Notes: generated by a model not told the origin, from the sequence alone. Positions 52,613-61,720 are shown, counted from the stretch's first letter. The stretch: 64,000 nt of DNA from CAYJDR01 sp964368965 (GCA_964368965.1 CAYJDR010000008.1:16215-80214); one strand, 5' to 3'. Numbers and translations are program-made.

Positions 52613-54577
52613 ATGGCAGAAGAATTAGTACCTTTTAGCAACACTATTATATCTAAACTTGTGCTTGACGAGTGGTCAAGGGTGGCAAACATAAAGCATG
52701 ATTACATCTTTCATGACAACTATAACATATCACATGGTTTGCCTAGCGCTATACTAAACTCATGGAAAGATGCTAAAGCTAACAACTTGCTTCCAACTGA
52801 CAAACTCCCAAGGTTGAGCTATAGTGAAAAGCAACTAACGGCTGATGATATTGACAGCTCAATCTTTACAGCTATCCAAAGTATGTTTAATAAGATGGAT
52901 ATCGCACTTGCTGGGCAGACAATAATAATTGTTAACGCAAAAGGTAAGGTTATCTTTATAGTTGGTAATGACAACCACATGCACGACCTTGAAAAAATCA
53001 ATGTATGCGTTGGTGCAAATCTATCGTTTGAAGCTGTTGGCACAACTGCGCACCATCTATCTATGGTAAACAATGCACCAACTCAACTCATAGGGCCCTA
53101 TCACTACTTAGATATATTCAACAACCAGCTAGCTGTTGCACTGCCTATCCATGTACACGGTAAACTTATAGGCTCACTCACGCTATTGCAACACTATATC
53201 GACGATGCTGCAATCCCTAGTGCTACAAAAAAGTTTAATTTTATTACTTCACTGCTTACTTCACTGCAAAACATGCTTGATATTGAAAAAATTGAACTTA
53301 CATCATCTTTGATTAAAGCAACAATAAAATTAAACATGCAAGACTCAGCAAAAAATATTGGCATTATAAGCATTAATAGCAAAAACAATATCGCATATAT
53401 TTGCGAGCATGCTAAGAGTACAATTTCATACACAAATAGCACCAACCTGCAAGAATATATACCTAATATTGATAGGTTAATCAAAAGCTCATATTCAAAG
53501 CCTAAAAATAAACTTGCCAACAGACATAAACTGTCGCTACCTAACGGCAACACTATACAAATAAGTATAAACCACTTGCGAGACGATGCCGACAAGCACG
53601 TAATCGGTTATGCCCTATTCGTATCAGAAGATAAAACAAGTTCGTCTGTCAGGTACTCGCTAGATAACATGATTGGCAACCATATTTCGCTAAATAATTT
53701 GAAAGAAAAAGTTTACAACATATCAGATTCTAACCACAACGTGCTAATAATCGGCGGCAGTGGCACAGGCAAAGAGCTTGTCGCTCAAGCTATACATGAT
53801 GCTTCAGGGTTAACTGGGCCTTTCGTTGCCATTAACTGCGCATCTATACCTAGCAACTTAATTGAAAGTGAACTGTTTGGATATGTTGAAGGGGCTTTCA
53901 CAGGCGCTGTTAAGGCTGGCAGCATGGGTAAAATTGAATATGCGAACAACGGCACACTTTTCTTAGATGAAATAGGCGATATGCCACTTGCGCTACAGCC
54001 TGTATTATTACGTGTTTTAGAGGAAAGGCAAATCACCCGCATTGGCTCAAAAGAGCCTATCCCAATAAACGTCAGAATAATTGCAGCAACAAACGTGAAC
54101 TTATACGATAAAGTCACTAAAAATGAATTTAGAGATGATCTATATTTCAGGCTAGCAGTCATCAATATAAAAATACCACTTTTAAAAGATCGCGGCTCTG
54201 ATGTGTTGTTACTTGCTGAGCATTTTATCGAGCGAGAAAACCGTACAAAAGGCACTAATATTGAAATGTCTGAAGAAGTAGAAAACATTTTACTGAACTA
54301 TGAATGGCCTGGAAATATTAGGCAGCTTGAAAACTCTATCATATCAGCAATATACTCACTTAATAATGAGCGCATTATCATGGCCGAACATCTGCCAGAA
54401 ATTATCACAGCAAGCTCTTACGGGCAAGCGCCGCAACTACTAGAAACACATACTCATGACATAATCGTATCTGCCTTGCAGCGCCACAACTGGCATGTTT
54501 CAAACACTGCAAAATCACTAGGAATATCAAGAGCGACACTTTACAATAAAATGAAAAAAATGGATATAAGATATTAG
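52613..54577 (+). CDS. Sigma-54 enhancer-binding regulator, AcoR-like
   Basis: A 654-residue activator of sigma-54 RNA polymerase. The N-terminus (ILNSWKDAKANNLLP, then a GAF-like stretch about 80-215) resembles AcoR-type sensors of small organic molecules, and a further sensor-like region extends to about 340. The AAA+ domain has Walker A GGSGTGKE near residue 381, the sigma-54 contact motif GAFTGA near 429 and ALQPVLLRVLEE. The C-terminus carries a Fis-type helix-turn-helix (HNWHVSNTAKSLGISRATLYNKMKKM). There is no receiver domain, so it probably binds a ligand, perhaps the organohalide. It is divergent from rdhA, whose promoter is sigma-54 type. AGGGAG precedes the ATG. Confidence 0.94.
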   Translation: MAEELVPFSNTIISKLVLDEWSRVANIKHDYIFHDNYNISHGLPSAILNSWKDAKANNLLPTDKLPRLSYSEKQLTADDIDSSIFTAIQSMFNKMDIALAGQTIIIVNAKGKVIFIVGNDNHMHDLEKINVCVGANLSFEAVGTTAHHLSMVNNAPTQLIGPYHYLDIFNNQLAVALPIHVHGKLIGSLTLLQHYIDDAAIPSATKKFNFITSLLTSLQNMLDIEKIELTSSLIKATIKLNMQDSAKNIGIISINSKNNIAYICEHAKSTISYTNSTNLQEYIPNIDRLIKSSYSKPKNKLANRHKLSLPNGNTIQISINHLRDDADKHVIGYALFVSEDKTSSSVRYSLDNMIGNHISLNNLKEKVYNISDSNHNVLIIGGSGTGKELVAQAIHDASGLTGPFVAINCASIPSNLIESELFGYVEGAFTGAVKAGSMGKIEYANNGTLFLDEIGDMPLALQPVLLRVLEERQITRIGSKEPIPINVRIIAATNVNLYDKVTKNEFRDDLYFRLAVINIKIPLLKDRGSDVLLLAEHFIERENRTKGTNIEMSEEVENILLNYEWPGNIRQLENSIISAIYSLNNERIIMAEHLPEIITASSYGQAPQLLETHTHDIIVSALQRHNWHVSNTAKSLGISRATLYNKMKKMDIRY

Positions 54578-54675
54578 TTCTCATAACACTTAACGAAATC
54601 ATCCAATTATGATTGACAAAAACAAGCTCTGTATCTACAATCCAATATACATATAACACAGGACAATACTACAAA

Positions 54676-55812
54676 ATGATAAACTTTAATGAAGCGCCAT
54701 TCTTAGGCAATGAATTTGACTATATCAAAGACGCTATCGACTCAAAACACATAAGCGGTGATGGAAAATACACAAAACTTTGCAATGGCTTGCTTGAAAA
54801 CGCTACAACATCTAAAAAAGCCTTGCTAACATTATCATGCACTGCTGCACTTGAAATGTCAGCTCTTTTGCTTGATATAAAAGAAGGTGATGAAGTTATA
54901 TGCCCATCATACACTTTTGTGACGACGGCTAGTGCGTTTGCGTTACGTGGTGCAAAACTAGTATTTGTAGACATTAAACCTGATACTTGCAACCTAGACG
55001 AAAGCAAAATAGAAGCAGCAATCACTAAGAAAACAAAAGCTATTGTTCCTGTCCATTATGCTGGCGTTCCATGCGATATGGATAAAATCATGGCAATCGC
55101 AAAAGAACATAACCTTGCAGTTGTTGAAGATGCAGCACAAGCTGTTGGCAGCACATACAAAGGCAAGCCGTGTGGAAGCATCGCTAGCCTTGGCTGTTTT
55201 TCATTTCATGAGACTAAAAATATTTCATCTGGCGAAGGTGGCGCTTTGCTCATCAATGATGAAAAATTTATCGAACCAGCTGAAATCATCAGAGAAAAAG
55301 GAACAAACAGAAGTAAATTCTTCAGAGGACAAGTTGACAAATATACCTGGGTTGAGCTTGGCTCTTCCTACCTGCCATCAGATATGATTGCAGCATACTT
55401 ATACCCTCAACTTCAACAAATGCAGTCAATAAACGACAGGCGATTAAATATCTGGCAAAAGTATTATGATGCATTCAAACAGTTTGCAGATGATGGTAAA
55501 ATTCAATTACCATTCATACCAGACTATTGCACACATAACGCACACATGTTTTATATCAGGCTCAAAGACTTACCAACAAGGTCAGCATTTATAAAACATT
55601 TAAAAGATAACGACATAATGAGTGTTTTCCACTATATCCCACTACACTCATCACCTGCAGGCTTAAGATATGGGCGCACAAGTGGAGATATGGCTAACAC
55701 AAACAAAATTTCTGAAACACTTGTAAGGTTGCCACTATATTACGGACTTGATGATAATACCCAAGAGTACATTATCGAAAAAGCTACAGAGTTTTTAAAC
55801 GGCGCTATCTAG
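54676..55812 (+). CDS. wecE: dTDP-4-amino-4,6-dideoxygalactose transaminase
   Basis: PLP-dependent DegT/DnrJ/EryC1 aminotransferase of 378 residues, close in length and sequence to E. coli WecE/RffA. It makes dTDP-4-amino-4,6-dideoxygalactose (Fuc4N) from the 4-keto sugar. Marks: GDEVICPSYTFVTTASAFALRGAKLVFVD, VEDAAQAVGSTYKGKPCG, the catalytic lysine in FHETKNISSGEGG and EKGTNRSKFFRGQVDKYTWV. I use the ATG at 54676 (MINFNEAPFLGNE), which matches the family start; the longer frame adds 21 residues. It opens a surface-glycan cluster. Confidence 0.93.
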   Translation: MINFNEAPFLGNEFDYIKDAIDSKHISGDGKYTKLCNGLLENATTSKKALLTLSCTAALEMSALLLDIKEGDEVICPSYTFVTTASAFALRGAKLVFVDIKPDTCNLDESKIEAAITKKTKAIVPVHYAGVPCDMDKIMAIAKEHNLAVVEDAAQAVGSTYKGKPCGSIASLGCFSFHETKNISSGEGGALLINDEKFIEPAEIIREKGTNRSKFFRGQVDKYTWVELGSSYLPSDMIAAYLYPQLQQMQSINDRRLNIWQKYYDAFKQFADDGKIQLPFIPDYCTHNAHMFYIRLKDLPTRSAFIKHLKDNDIMSVFHYIPLHSSPAGLRYGRTSGDMANTNKISETLVRLPLYYGLDDNTQEYIIEKATEFLNGAI

Positions 55813-55841
55813 CAAAAGGTGCTATTAGGAGCATTATTTAT

Positions 55842-57164
55842 ATGACAAATTTCAAAGAACTACATAAAAAAAGTCGCGAGTCAAACGGCAAAATTCACCC
55901 TAAAACGCTATATTATTTGTTTAGAAGATATCCACTACTATTACCATTTATAGTTATCTACGCAGCTGCAGAACTTATTAAAAGCCTTGCAAACGATGCT
56001 ATAAAATATTGCCGAGCAAAACGATATGACTCTAAATTTGCCAACTTCGCAACTAAAAATAGCGATAACACTATCTCTGAGTTTATAAAGCCGATAGCGC
56101 TTTATTTACCACAGTTTCATGAAATACCAGAAAATAACGAGTGGTGGGGCAAAGGCTTCACTGAGTGGACTAATGTGAAAAAAGCGAAACCATTATTCGA
56201 TGGGCACTATCAACCACATATCCCACATGAAGATGTTGGATATTATGACCTATCAGATGTAGCAGTAATGGCTAAGCAAGCTGATATGGCGAAAAAATAT
56301 GGCATTTACGGTTTTTGTTTTTACTATTACCACTTTAAAGATGGCAAACGACTGCTTGAAAAACCAATAAATAATTATCTTGCTAACAAGGATATAAATT
56401 TTCCTTTTTGCTTTGCATGGGCTAACGAAAACTGGACACGTGTATGGGACGGTGGCGAAAAAAACATAATAATGCCCCAAGATTACAGCGAAGCAAATAT
56501 GCTGAACATGTTTAAAGACATGCTCATAGCTTTTAAAGACGAAAGATATATAAAGCACGATGGCAAGCCCGTGCTACTTATTTACCGTGCAGAAATCATA
56601 CCAGAAATACGTGCACTAACTAACAAATGGCGCAATATCATAAAAGAGCATGGGTTCGATGGCATCTACTTAATCTCTATGCAGAACTTCAAACAAGAGG
56701 ACCCTTATAGCATGGGGTTTGACGCTGCTACAGAATTTGCGCCAAAATATTTTGATGCAAATAAGAACTTTAAAGAAAATAACATTAAAGCGTATGATGA
56801 AAATTGGAACTTAAACCTTGTAAATTATTCAAGCGTACTAAAAACGATGTGCAACAGTAAAGAGCCTAGATATACAAGGTATAAATCAGTGTGTCCAGCG
56901 TGGGATAACTCTGCTAGGAGAGGTCCAAACGGCCCACTCATTTTATACAATACAAGCAAAGAATATTTTTATGAACTCTATAAAACAGCTGTGAAAAATA
57001 CGCTTGTGACAAAAGCTAAAGACGCAGGCTTTATATTTATAAACGCATGGAACGAATGGGCAGAAGGCACCCATCTAGAGCCCGATGAAAAACACGGCTA
57101 TGACAACCTTGACGTGATAAAATCTATACAAGATGCACGCTGCATAGACCTTGTTAAAAAGTAG
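55842..57164 (+). CDS. WbsX-like (GH99-like) glycan biosynthesis protein
   Basis: A 440-residue protein of the WbsX family found in O-antigen and capsule clusters. The core IALYLPQFHEIPENNEWWGKGFTEWTNV (about 85-112), FCFAWANENWTR near 190, and NAWNEWAEGTHLEPD near the C-terminus are diagnostic. The fold is related to glycoside hydrolase family 99, although the family is usually listed as glycosyltransferase-like. One hydrophobic segment near residues 28-46 may tie it to the membrane. AGGAG precedes the ATG and it follows wecE by 29 nt. Confidence 0.87.
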   Translation: MTNFKELHKKSRESNGKIHPKTLYYLFRRYPLLLPFIVIYAAAELIKSLANDAIKYCRAKRYDSKFANFATKNSDNTISEFIKPIALYLPQFHEIPENNEWWGKGFTEWTNVKKAKPLFDGHYQPHIPHEDVGYYDLSDVAVMAKQADMAKKYGIYGFCFYYYHFKDGKRLLEKPINNYLANKDINFPFCFAWANENWTRVWDGGEKNIIMPQDYSEANMLNMFKDMLIAFKDERYIKHDGKPVLLIYRAEIIPEIRALTNKWRNIIKEHGFDGIYLISMQNFKQEDPYSMGFDAATEFAPKYFDANKNFKENNIKAYDENWNLNLVNYSSVLKTMCNSKEPRYTRYKSVCPAWDNSARRGPNGPLILYNTSKEYFYELYKTAVKNTLVTKAKDAGFIFINAWNEWAEGTHLEPDEKHGYDNLDVIKSIQDARCIDLVKK

Positions 57165-57178
57165 CAGGTATAATTTAA

Positions 57179-58570
57179 ATGAAAATATTTAAAACAAAAA
57201 TTCGTGGCAACTATGTTTGTGACTATTTCCTTGGTGTTCGCTACTCTAAAAGGCTAGAGCCGTTCTTAAATATCATAGATGGATTTTCCCTCAATGGTGG
57301 CTTCGATTGTGAAAAATATGATAAGAATATCAGCTCATACATCGACAATACATTTGGAAACAAAGATTTCCCTATAGGTGCAATTAATAACAATAGGGTC
57401 CTTTTTCTAGCGACTTTTTTGGCAGATATGGGCGGGCATACTGAGTTGCTAAAAACATTAGTTGAACTACTAGCAGATAGGTATGAGCTTGCAACAGCAA
57501 TTGTCAAAAGAGCAGACTCATATAATGCTGCGCCTGTAAAATTAAAAAAAATTGAACAATATTCAAAAGTTTTAGGTATAGATAAACAAATCTTCAACTT
57601 TAAAAATGCTCTTGAAGATTTATTTTTACAAATAGTTTCGTTTGGCCCTAAAGTTGTATTTTCATTCCAGCACATGGACGACCCTGTAGCAACTGCAATA
57701 CTATATATGCTAAAGAAATATACTAATATCAAAGTTATTTACATGAACCATGGCTCACATTACCCAGCGCTTGGCTTTTCTTATGCTGATTTAGTTTGGG
57801 AGTGCATGCCAACAACCCACTATGTAACAAAACATTATAGAGGTGTCGATAAATGCCACATACTAGGCTTGGTTGATGAAAAAACTAAAGACATTACATA
57901 CTACAATAATGATGATATCTTAAATAAAAGAAAAGAGCTAGGTATTAAAGAAGGCAACTATTTCACATTATCTGGCGCTAGTGGCTATAAGTTTTTCGAC
58001 AATGATGGTGGCTCAAAATATTTTGAAATGATAAAATTGCTACTAGAAGCAGAACAAAATCTACAGCACGTAGTAATGTCGATTTTTAGCGAGGAAGAAC
58101 ATGCAATCATTCAGGAAATATTTCACAATTCAAACGTAAAAGATCGACTTATTCTCACTAACTTTTCGGCAAATTATGCGTTATATTTTCAATCGTGTGA
58201 TTTATTTATTGATAGCTTCCCTGTTTCGTCTGCGCTTACTCAAATAGAGCTAATGAAATGGAAAAAACCAACTGTTGTGAAAATTAATCGTGAAAATGCT
58301 CTATTTTCTTTTCATGAATATTTCCCAAACGATTATGAATACATGTATGAAAACACTAATGATATGCAACATGGCATATTAAAATTATTACACTCAAAAG
58401 ATGAGCAAATAATCGCTACTGAAAAATTGTTTAATCATTATTTATCACATTTTGAAGGTGATACTTTTAAGAAAAAACTGATAAATATTATTGAAAACTC
58501 TGATAATCTTGAGCAATTTTATGATAAACTAGATGAAAAACTTGAATATAATATGAGTATTAGCAAATGA
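57179..58570 (+). CDS. Glycosyltransferase (GT-B type, uncertain family)
   Basis: A 463-residue protein. The mid region (FLADMGGHTELLKTLVELLADRYELATAIV) is a Rossmann start with GGH as in GT-B enzymes. The second domain has NYFTLSGASGYKFF and a C-terminal YALYFQSCDLFIDSFPVSSALTQIELMKWKKPTVV, which looks like the nucleotide-sugar binding part of O-GlcNAc-transferase-like or GT4 enzymes. The family cannot be assigned exactly. It follows WbsX by 14 nt and overlaps the next gene by four bases (ATGA). Confidence 0.75.
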   Translation: MKIFKTKIRGNYVCDYFLGVRYSKRLEPFLNIIDGFSLNGGFDCEKYDKNISSYIDNTFGNKDFPIGAINNNRVLFLATFLADMGGHTELLKTLVELLADRYELATAIVKRADSYNAAPVKLKKIEQYSKVLGIDKQIFNFKNALEDLFLQIVSFGPKVVFSFQHMDDPVATAILYMLKKYTNIKVIYMNHGSHYPALGFSYADLVWECMPTTHYVTKHYRGVDKCHILGLVDEKTKDITYYNNDDILNKRKELGIKEGNYFTLSGASGYKFFDNDGGSKYFEMIKLLLEAEQNLQHVVMSIFSEEEHAIIQEIFHNSNVKDRLILTNFSANYALYFQSCDLFIDSFPVSSALTQIELMKWKKPTVVKINRENALFSFHEYFPNDYEYMYENTNDMQHGILKLLHSKDEQIIATEKLFNHYLSHFEGDTFKKKLINIIENSDNLEQFYDKLDEKLEYNMSISK

Positions 58571-59211
58571 ATAAACTAACGATAACAATCTTAACTGATA
58601 AAAACAGCTACATGAATGAATATAATCTTATCCTAAAAGATATGTTAGCAAAACTTGGGCACGATGTTTTTTTAATAAACTCTAAAGATGAACTTATTAG
58701 CGGCGATATAGCATTTTTCTTCAGTTGTTTTGAGCTTATAAAGCAAGATAAACTCGCAATGAATAAATACAATATTGTAATACATGAAAGCGATCTACCA
58801 AAGGGGAAAGGCTGGTCGCCAGCAAGTTGGCAAATCCTTGAAGGGAAAAACAGCATTGTACTAACAGCATTTGAAGCGACACTCTCTGTAGATGCTGGAG
58901 ATATCTATTTAAAAGAAACTGTGAACTTTGCCGGCCATGAACTTGCAGACGAATGGCGCAAACTGATCGCAACAAAAAAAATCGAAATGGCCCTTGCACT
59001 TGTAAACAATTATAAAAATTTGAAAGCAACACCTCAAACAGGCGATGAAACATTCTATCCTAAACGTACCCCTGATGATTGTATGCTAGACGTTAACAAA
59101 TCCATTAAAGAACAATTTAATCTACTCAGGGTTGTTGACAACGAGCTATACCCTGCATATTTTGTGATAGATGGCAAAAAATATACATTGAAAATATATT
59201 CAAACAATTAA
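58567..59211 (+). CDS. Putative amino-sugar N-formyltransferase
   Basis: A 214-residue protein resembling methionyl-tRNA formyltransferase-like enzymes that formylate sugar nucleotides. The catalytic motif appears as VIHESDLPKGKGWSPASWQIL near residues 76-96, equivalent to HxSxLPxxxG in Fmt. The nucleotide part is N-terminal (TITILTDKNSYMNEYNLILKDML), with the C-terminus a short tail (PQTGDETFYPKRTPDD). As wecE in the same cluster makes a 4-amino sugar, the product may be a 4-formamido-fucose derivative, but the acceptor is inference. It overlaps the upstream glycosyltransferase by four bases. Confidence 0.78.
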   Translation: MNKLTITILTDKNSYMNEYNLILKDMLAKLGHDVFLINSKDELISGDIAFFFSCFELIKQDKLAMNKYNIVIHESDLPKGKGWSPASWQILEGKNSIVLTAFEATLSVDAGDIYLKETVNFAGHELADEWRKLIATKKIEMALALVNNYKNLKATPQTGDETFYPKRTPDDCMLDVNKSIKEQFNLLRVVDNELYPAYFVIDGKKYTLKIYSNN

Positions 59212-59232
59212 TATAAATAAAACAGGATAAAA

Positions 59233-60198
59233 ATGAACAAATTACTCGCAAAATTATTAACATGTTTAATCTTTGATAGGGATAAAAGAAGGTTGCGTCG
59301 TGACAACTTGATCAATAACGTATACGACTATAACAAAATCAAACTCATCATGACACTTGTTGTTAAAGATGAAGAAAATATCATTGAAAAAAACATACGT
59401 TTTCATCACGCCATGGGTGTTGATGGGTTTATTGTTGTTAACCACAACTCAACTGACAGCACACTAGACATACTCCAGCGCCTACAATCAGAAGGACTCG
59501 TGCTAGAAATACACACAAAGACGACCGTAAAACATGAGCACAGCAAATGGGTAAATGAAATGGTCAATATCGCACGAAATAAATATAACGCAAACTGGGT
59601 TATTAATGCAGATGCTGATGAATTTTACTACTCAAATTCATTAAATCTCAAAAAAAGCATCGCAAGTGTACCAAAAGCAAATGTATTATGGGTAGACTCA
59701 ATGATGTCTATGCCAGATGACTCAGCTGAATTCACAAATTATTTCATAGTACGAGGCATGAGAGAGTACGACGCTAAAAAGTTTGACCTTGATATAACCG
59801 ATGACTACATTTTATACAAATTTCCATTTGGCGATAAAAGGTGTACTAAAGTTATCCATAAAACAAAGGGATTCATCAGCGTTACCGACGGCAACCATGA
59901 TGTAGAAATCAAAAATCCCATCAAAATACAATCAGCTGATATTAGGCTCTATCATTACCACTGTAGGAGCTTAAAAGCGTACGAGATGAAAGCTAAACGC
60001 TGGCTCGCATCAGTTGACCTTACATTTACACACGGCACTGTATATATGCACAGGCTAAGAGATGCATACCTAAATGGAACCGTCCCTGAGCTATATAGTG
60101 ACATTTATGGTGATAAGCATAGGCAATTCCTTATTGATGAAGGTATTGTTGTTATCGATAAATCTGTCAACAACTTCATGGAATATAAAAAAATATAG
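59233..60198 (+). CDS. Glycosyltransferase family 2-like protein
   Basis: A 321-residue glycosyltransferase of the Glyco_tranf_2_4 kind: IMTLVVKDEENIIEKNIRFHHAMGVDGFIVVNHNSTDST near residues 38-75, then the metal-binding WVINADADEFYYSN near residue 120. A His-rich YHYHCRSLKAYEMKAKRWL stretch follows near residue 240. It is a likely surface-glycan transferase; sugar and linkage are unknown. AGGA stands before the ATG, 22 nt after the formyltransferase stop. Confidence 0.83.
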   Translation: MNKLLAKLLTCLIFDRDKRRLRRDNLINNVYDYNKIKLIMTLVVKDEENIIEKNIRFHHAMGVDGFIVVNHNSTDSTLDILQRLQSEGLVLEIHTKTTVKHEHSKWVNEMVNIARNKYNANWVINADADEFYYSNSLNLKKSIASVPKANVLWVDSMMSMPDDSAEFTNYFIVRGMREYDAKKFDLDITDDYILYKFPFGDKRCTKVIHKTKGFISVTDGNHDVEIKNPIKIQSADIRLYHYHCRSLKAYEMKAKRWLASVDLTFTHGTVYMHRLRDAYLNGTVPELYSDIYGDKHRQFLIDEGIVVIDKSVNNFMEYKKI

Positions 60199-60225
60199 AA
60201 CTATTTTCTTCAACTAGGAGCAGTA

Positions 60226-60972
60226 ATGCCAACAATTAGCATCATCATACCATGCTACAATCAGGAACTATACATTGCAGAATGTCTAGATAGCGTTATT
60301 GCGCAAACTTTTAGCGACTTTGAAGCTATTGTCATTAACGACGGCTCTACTGATAACTCGCTACAAATAATCAAGGAATACCTCGAAAAAGACAACCGCA
60401 TAAAACTCGTAAATCAAGACAACTTAGGCGTTGTATCTTCTAGAAATGTTGGGCTACATGCTGCACAAGGTAATTATATCTATCCACTGGATGGTGATGA
60501 TAAAATTGCTCCTAACTGTCTTGAGGTCTTACTTAAAGCTATGCAATCTAATAAAGGCGATGTGATTTACTCACAAGTTGAATATTTCGGCTCAAAAACA
60601 GGGCTGTTTAATCGTCCATTACCAACAAAAAACCTGATGGCAAACACAAACTGTGTTGTAAGCTCCGCACTTTATAAAAAGGCAGACGCATTGAAATATG
60701 GCGGTTATGATATAAACATGAACGCAGGTTTAGAAGATTGGGAATTTTGGTGCAACTTCGTTTTTGATAATAAAAAATTCTACCGAGTACCTGAAGTTTT
60801 ATTTTTCTATAGACAACAAGAGTGCTCAAGGAACAACGAATTTTCTAATGAAACAAAAGATGCATTAAAACGCTATGTCGAAAATAAGCACAAGCTGAAC
60901 ACTCTCAGCTGGGCTATTAAACGAAAAATATTTAACCTATTAAAATCACTTTACAACACGATAAAAAAATAG
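60226..60972 (+). CDS. Glycosyltransferase family 2
   Basis: A 248-residue GT2 enzyme. The GT-A core is clear: ISIIIPCYNQELYIAECLDSVIAQTFSDFEAIVINDGSTDNS, the DxD-like YPLDGDDKI near residue 88, and GLEDWEFWCNF near residue 168. AGGAG precedes its ATG and it ends the glycan cluster. Its stop codon overlaps a hairpin that serves as terminator for the opposing rdhB operon. Sugar specificity unknown. Confidence 0.9.
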   Translation: MPTISIIIPCYNQELYIAECLDSVIAQTFSDFEAIVINDGSTDNSLQIIKEYLEKDNRIKLVNQDNLGVVSSRNVGLHAAQGNYIYPLDGDDKIAPNCLEVLLKAMQSNKGDVIYSQVEYFGSKTGLFNRPLPTKNLMANTNCVVSSALYKKADALKYGGYDINMNAGLEDWEFWCNFVFDNKKFYRVPEVLFFYRQQECSRNNEFSNETKDALKRYVENKHKLNTLSWAIKRKIFNLLKSLYNTIKK

Positions 60973-60993
60973 GTAGCAATTTCTTGCTACCTA
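60962..60993 (-). terminator. Terminator of rdhAB copy 2, overlapping the GT2 stop
   Basis: TAGGTAGCAA and TTGCTACCTA form a perfect 10-bp stem around a 4-nt loop. On the minus strand a T-run follows, so it ends the leftward rdhB transcript. Confidence 0.8.
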
Positions 60994-61060
60994 CTCTCAT
61001 TAATTAACTGAATTAAGCTGCTTGCTTTTTACTTTCGCCTTGTTCTTGTGGCTCTCGAGA

Positions 61061-61085
61061 AAACATATGTAATGCACATATGTTT
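61061..61085. repeat. Inverted repeat downstream of rdhB copy 2
   Basis: AAACATATGT and ACATATGTTT are perfect 10-bp arms around AATGC. It lies between rdhB and its terminator and could be an RNA hairpin. Confidence 0.5.
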
Positions 61086-61151
61086 CATGAGCATGATATT
61101 ATCAGCGGAATAAAAACAAACGTATTCGTAACTTCACTTCGTGAAGAACGA

Positions 61152-61457
61152 CTAGATGCTTTGCTTTTTAAATACGAATAAACGTAAGAATAACGCAAAA
61201 GCTAAGATGTGTGGCACACCTAAGAAGCCGATGAAGTACCAACCAGCTTGTGATTCATACTCGCCTGCTAGCGTAAAGCCACCACCGATCACTAGTAAAA
61301 ACGATGCAAACGTGCCGTATAATATAGCCATTTGCCAAGGTTTTACTGATTTATTTGCGCTTTTTAACCATGCATAAGCGCCTGCAATTATTAAAAGTTG
61401 CATTACACCGAAAATCATCCAGTATAAGCTGTTGATCATTACTACTCCAGGAAACAT
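61152..61457 (-). CDS. rdhB: Reductive dehalogenase membrane anchor RdhB (copy 2)
   Basis: A 101-residue three-helix anchor almost identical to the copy at 50219. It differs at a few positions (VVMINS, GVMQ, GAYAW) and at the C-terminus (KKQSI). The helix boundaries and the GEYESQAGWYFIGFLG loop are the same. It should hold the RdhA of copy 2 at the membrane. It lies 297 nt downstream of rdhA, an unusually wide gap with a hairpin and FNR-like and dehalobox-like sites, so it may also be transcribed on its own. AGGAGG stands before its ATG. Confidence 0.9.
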   Translation of the reverse strand: MFPGVVMINSLYWMIFGVMQLLIIAGAYAWLKSANKSVKPWQMAILYGTFASFLLVIGGGFTLAGEYESQAGWYFIGFLGVPHILAFALFLRLFVFKKQSI

Positions 61458-61595
61458 ACCTTCCTCCTAATTTTCTTAGGCTTTTCGCACATGGCGTTGT
61501 TGAGGCTCGCATTTACCTCCTCATGTATGTTAATACACTTCATCGGCAAACTGCTCACGTCGCCTAGCCACGAACGAAAATACTTAAGAAAATGA

Positions 61596-61609
61596 TTAAT
61601 ATAATTTAA
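61596..61609. promoter_or_regulatory. Dehalobox-like site in the rdhA-rdhB gap (copy 2)
   Basis: TTAAT-ATAA-TTTAA matches the CprK/RdhK dehalobox TTAAT-N4-ATTAA at nine of ten positions. AT-rich sequence makes chance likely. Confidence 0.3.
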
Positions 61610-61624
61610 ATTTGTAAACAACGA

Positions 61625-61638
61625 TTGACTTAGATCAA
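61625..61638. promoter_or_regulatory. FNR/CRP-type box in the rdhA-rdhB gap (copy 2)
   Basis: TTGAC-TTAG-ATCAA matches the FNR consensus TTGAT-N4-ATCAA at all but one position. It lies 168 nt before the rdhB start, so it could serve a separate rdhB promoter. Confidence 0.5.
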
Positions 61639-61720
61639 CCGTAACACCACTTTAGTTCTTCACCAATTTTAACCGACATGTGCGGATAAAATTGACTGAT
61701 AGAGCATGGGTGGCTTGGGA

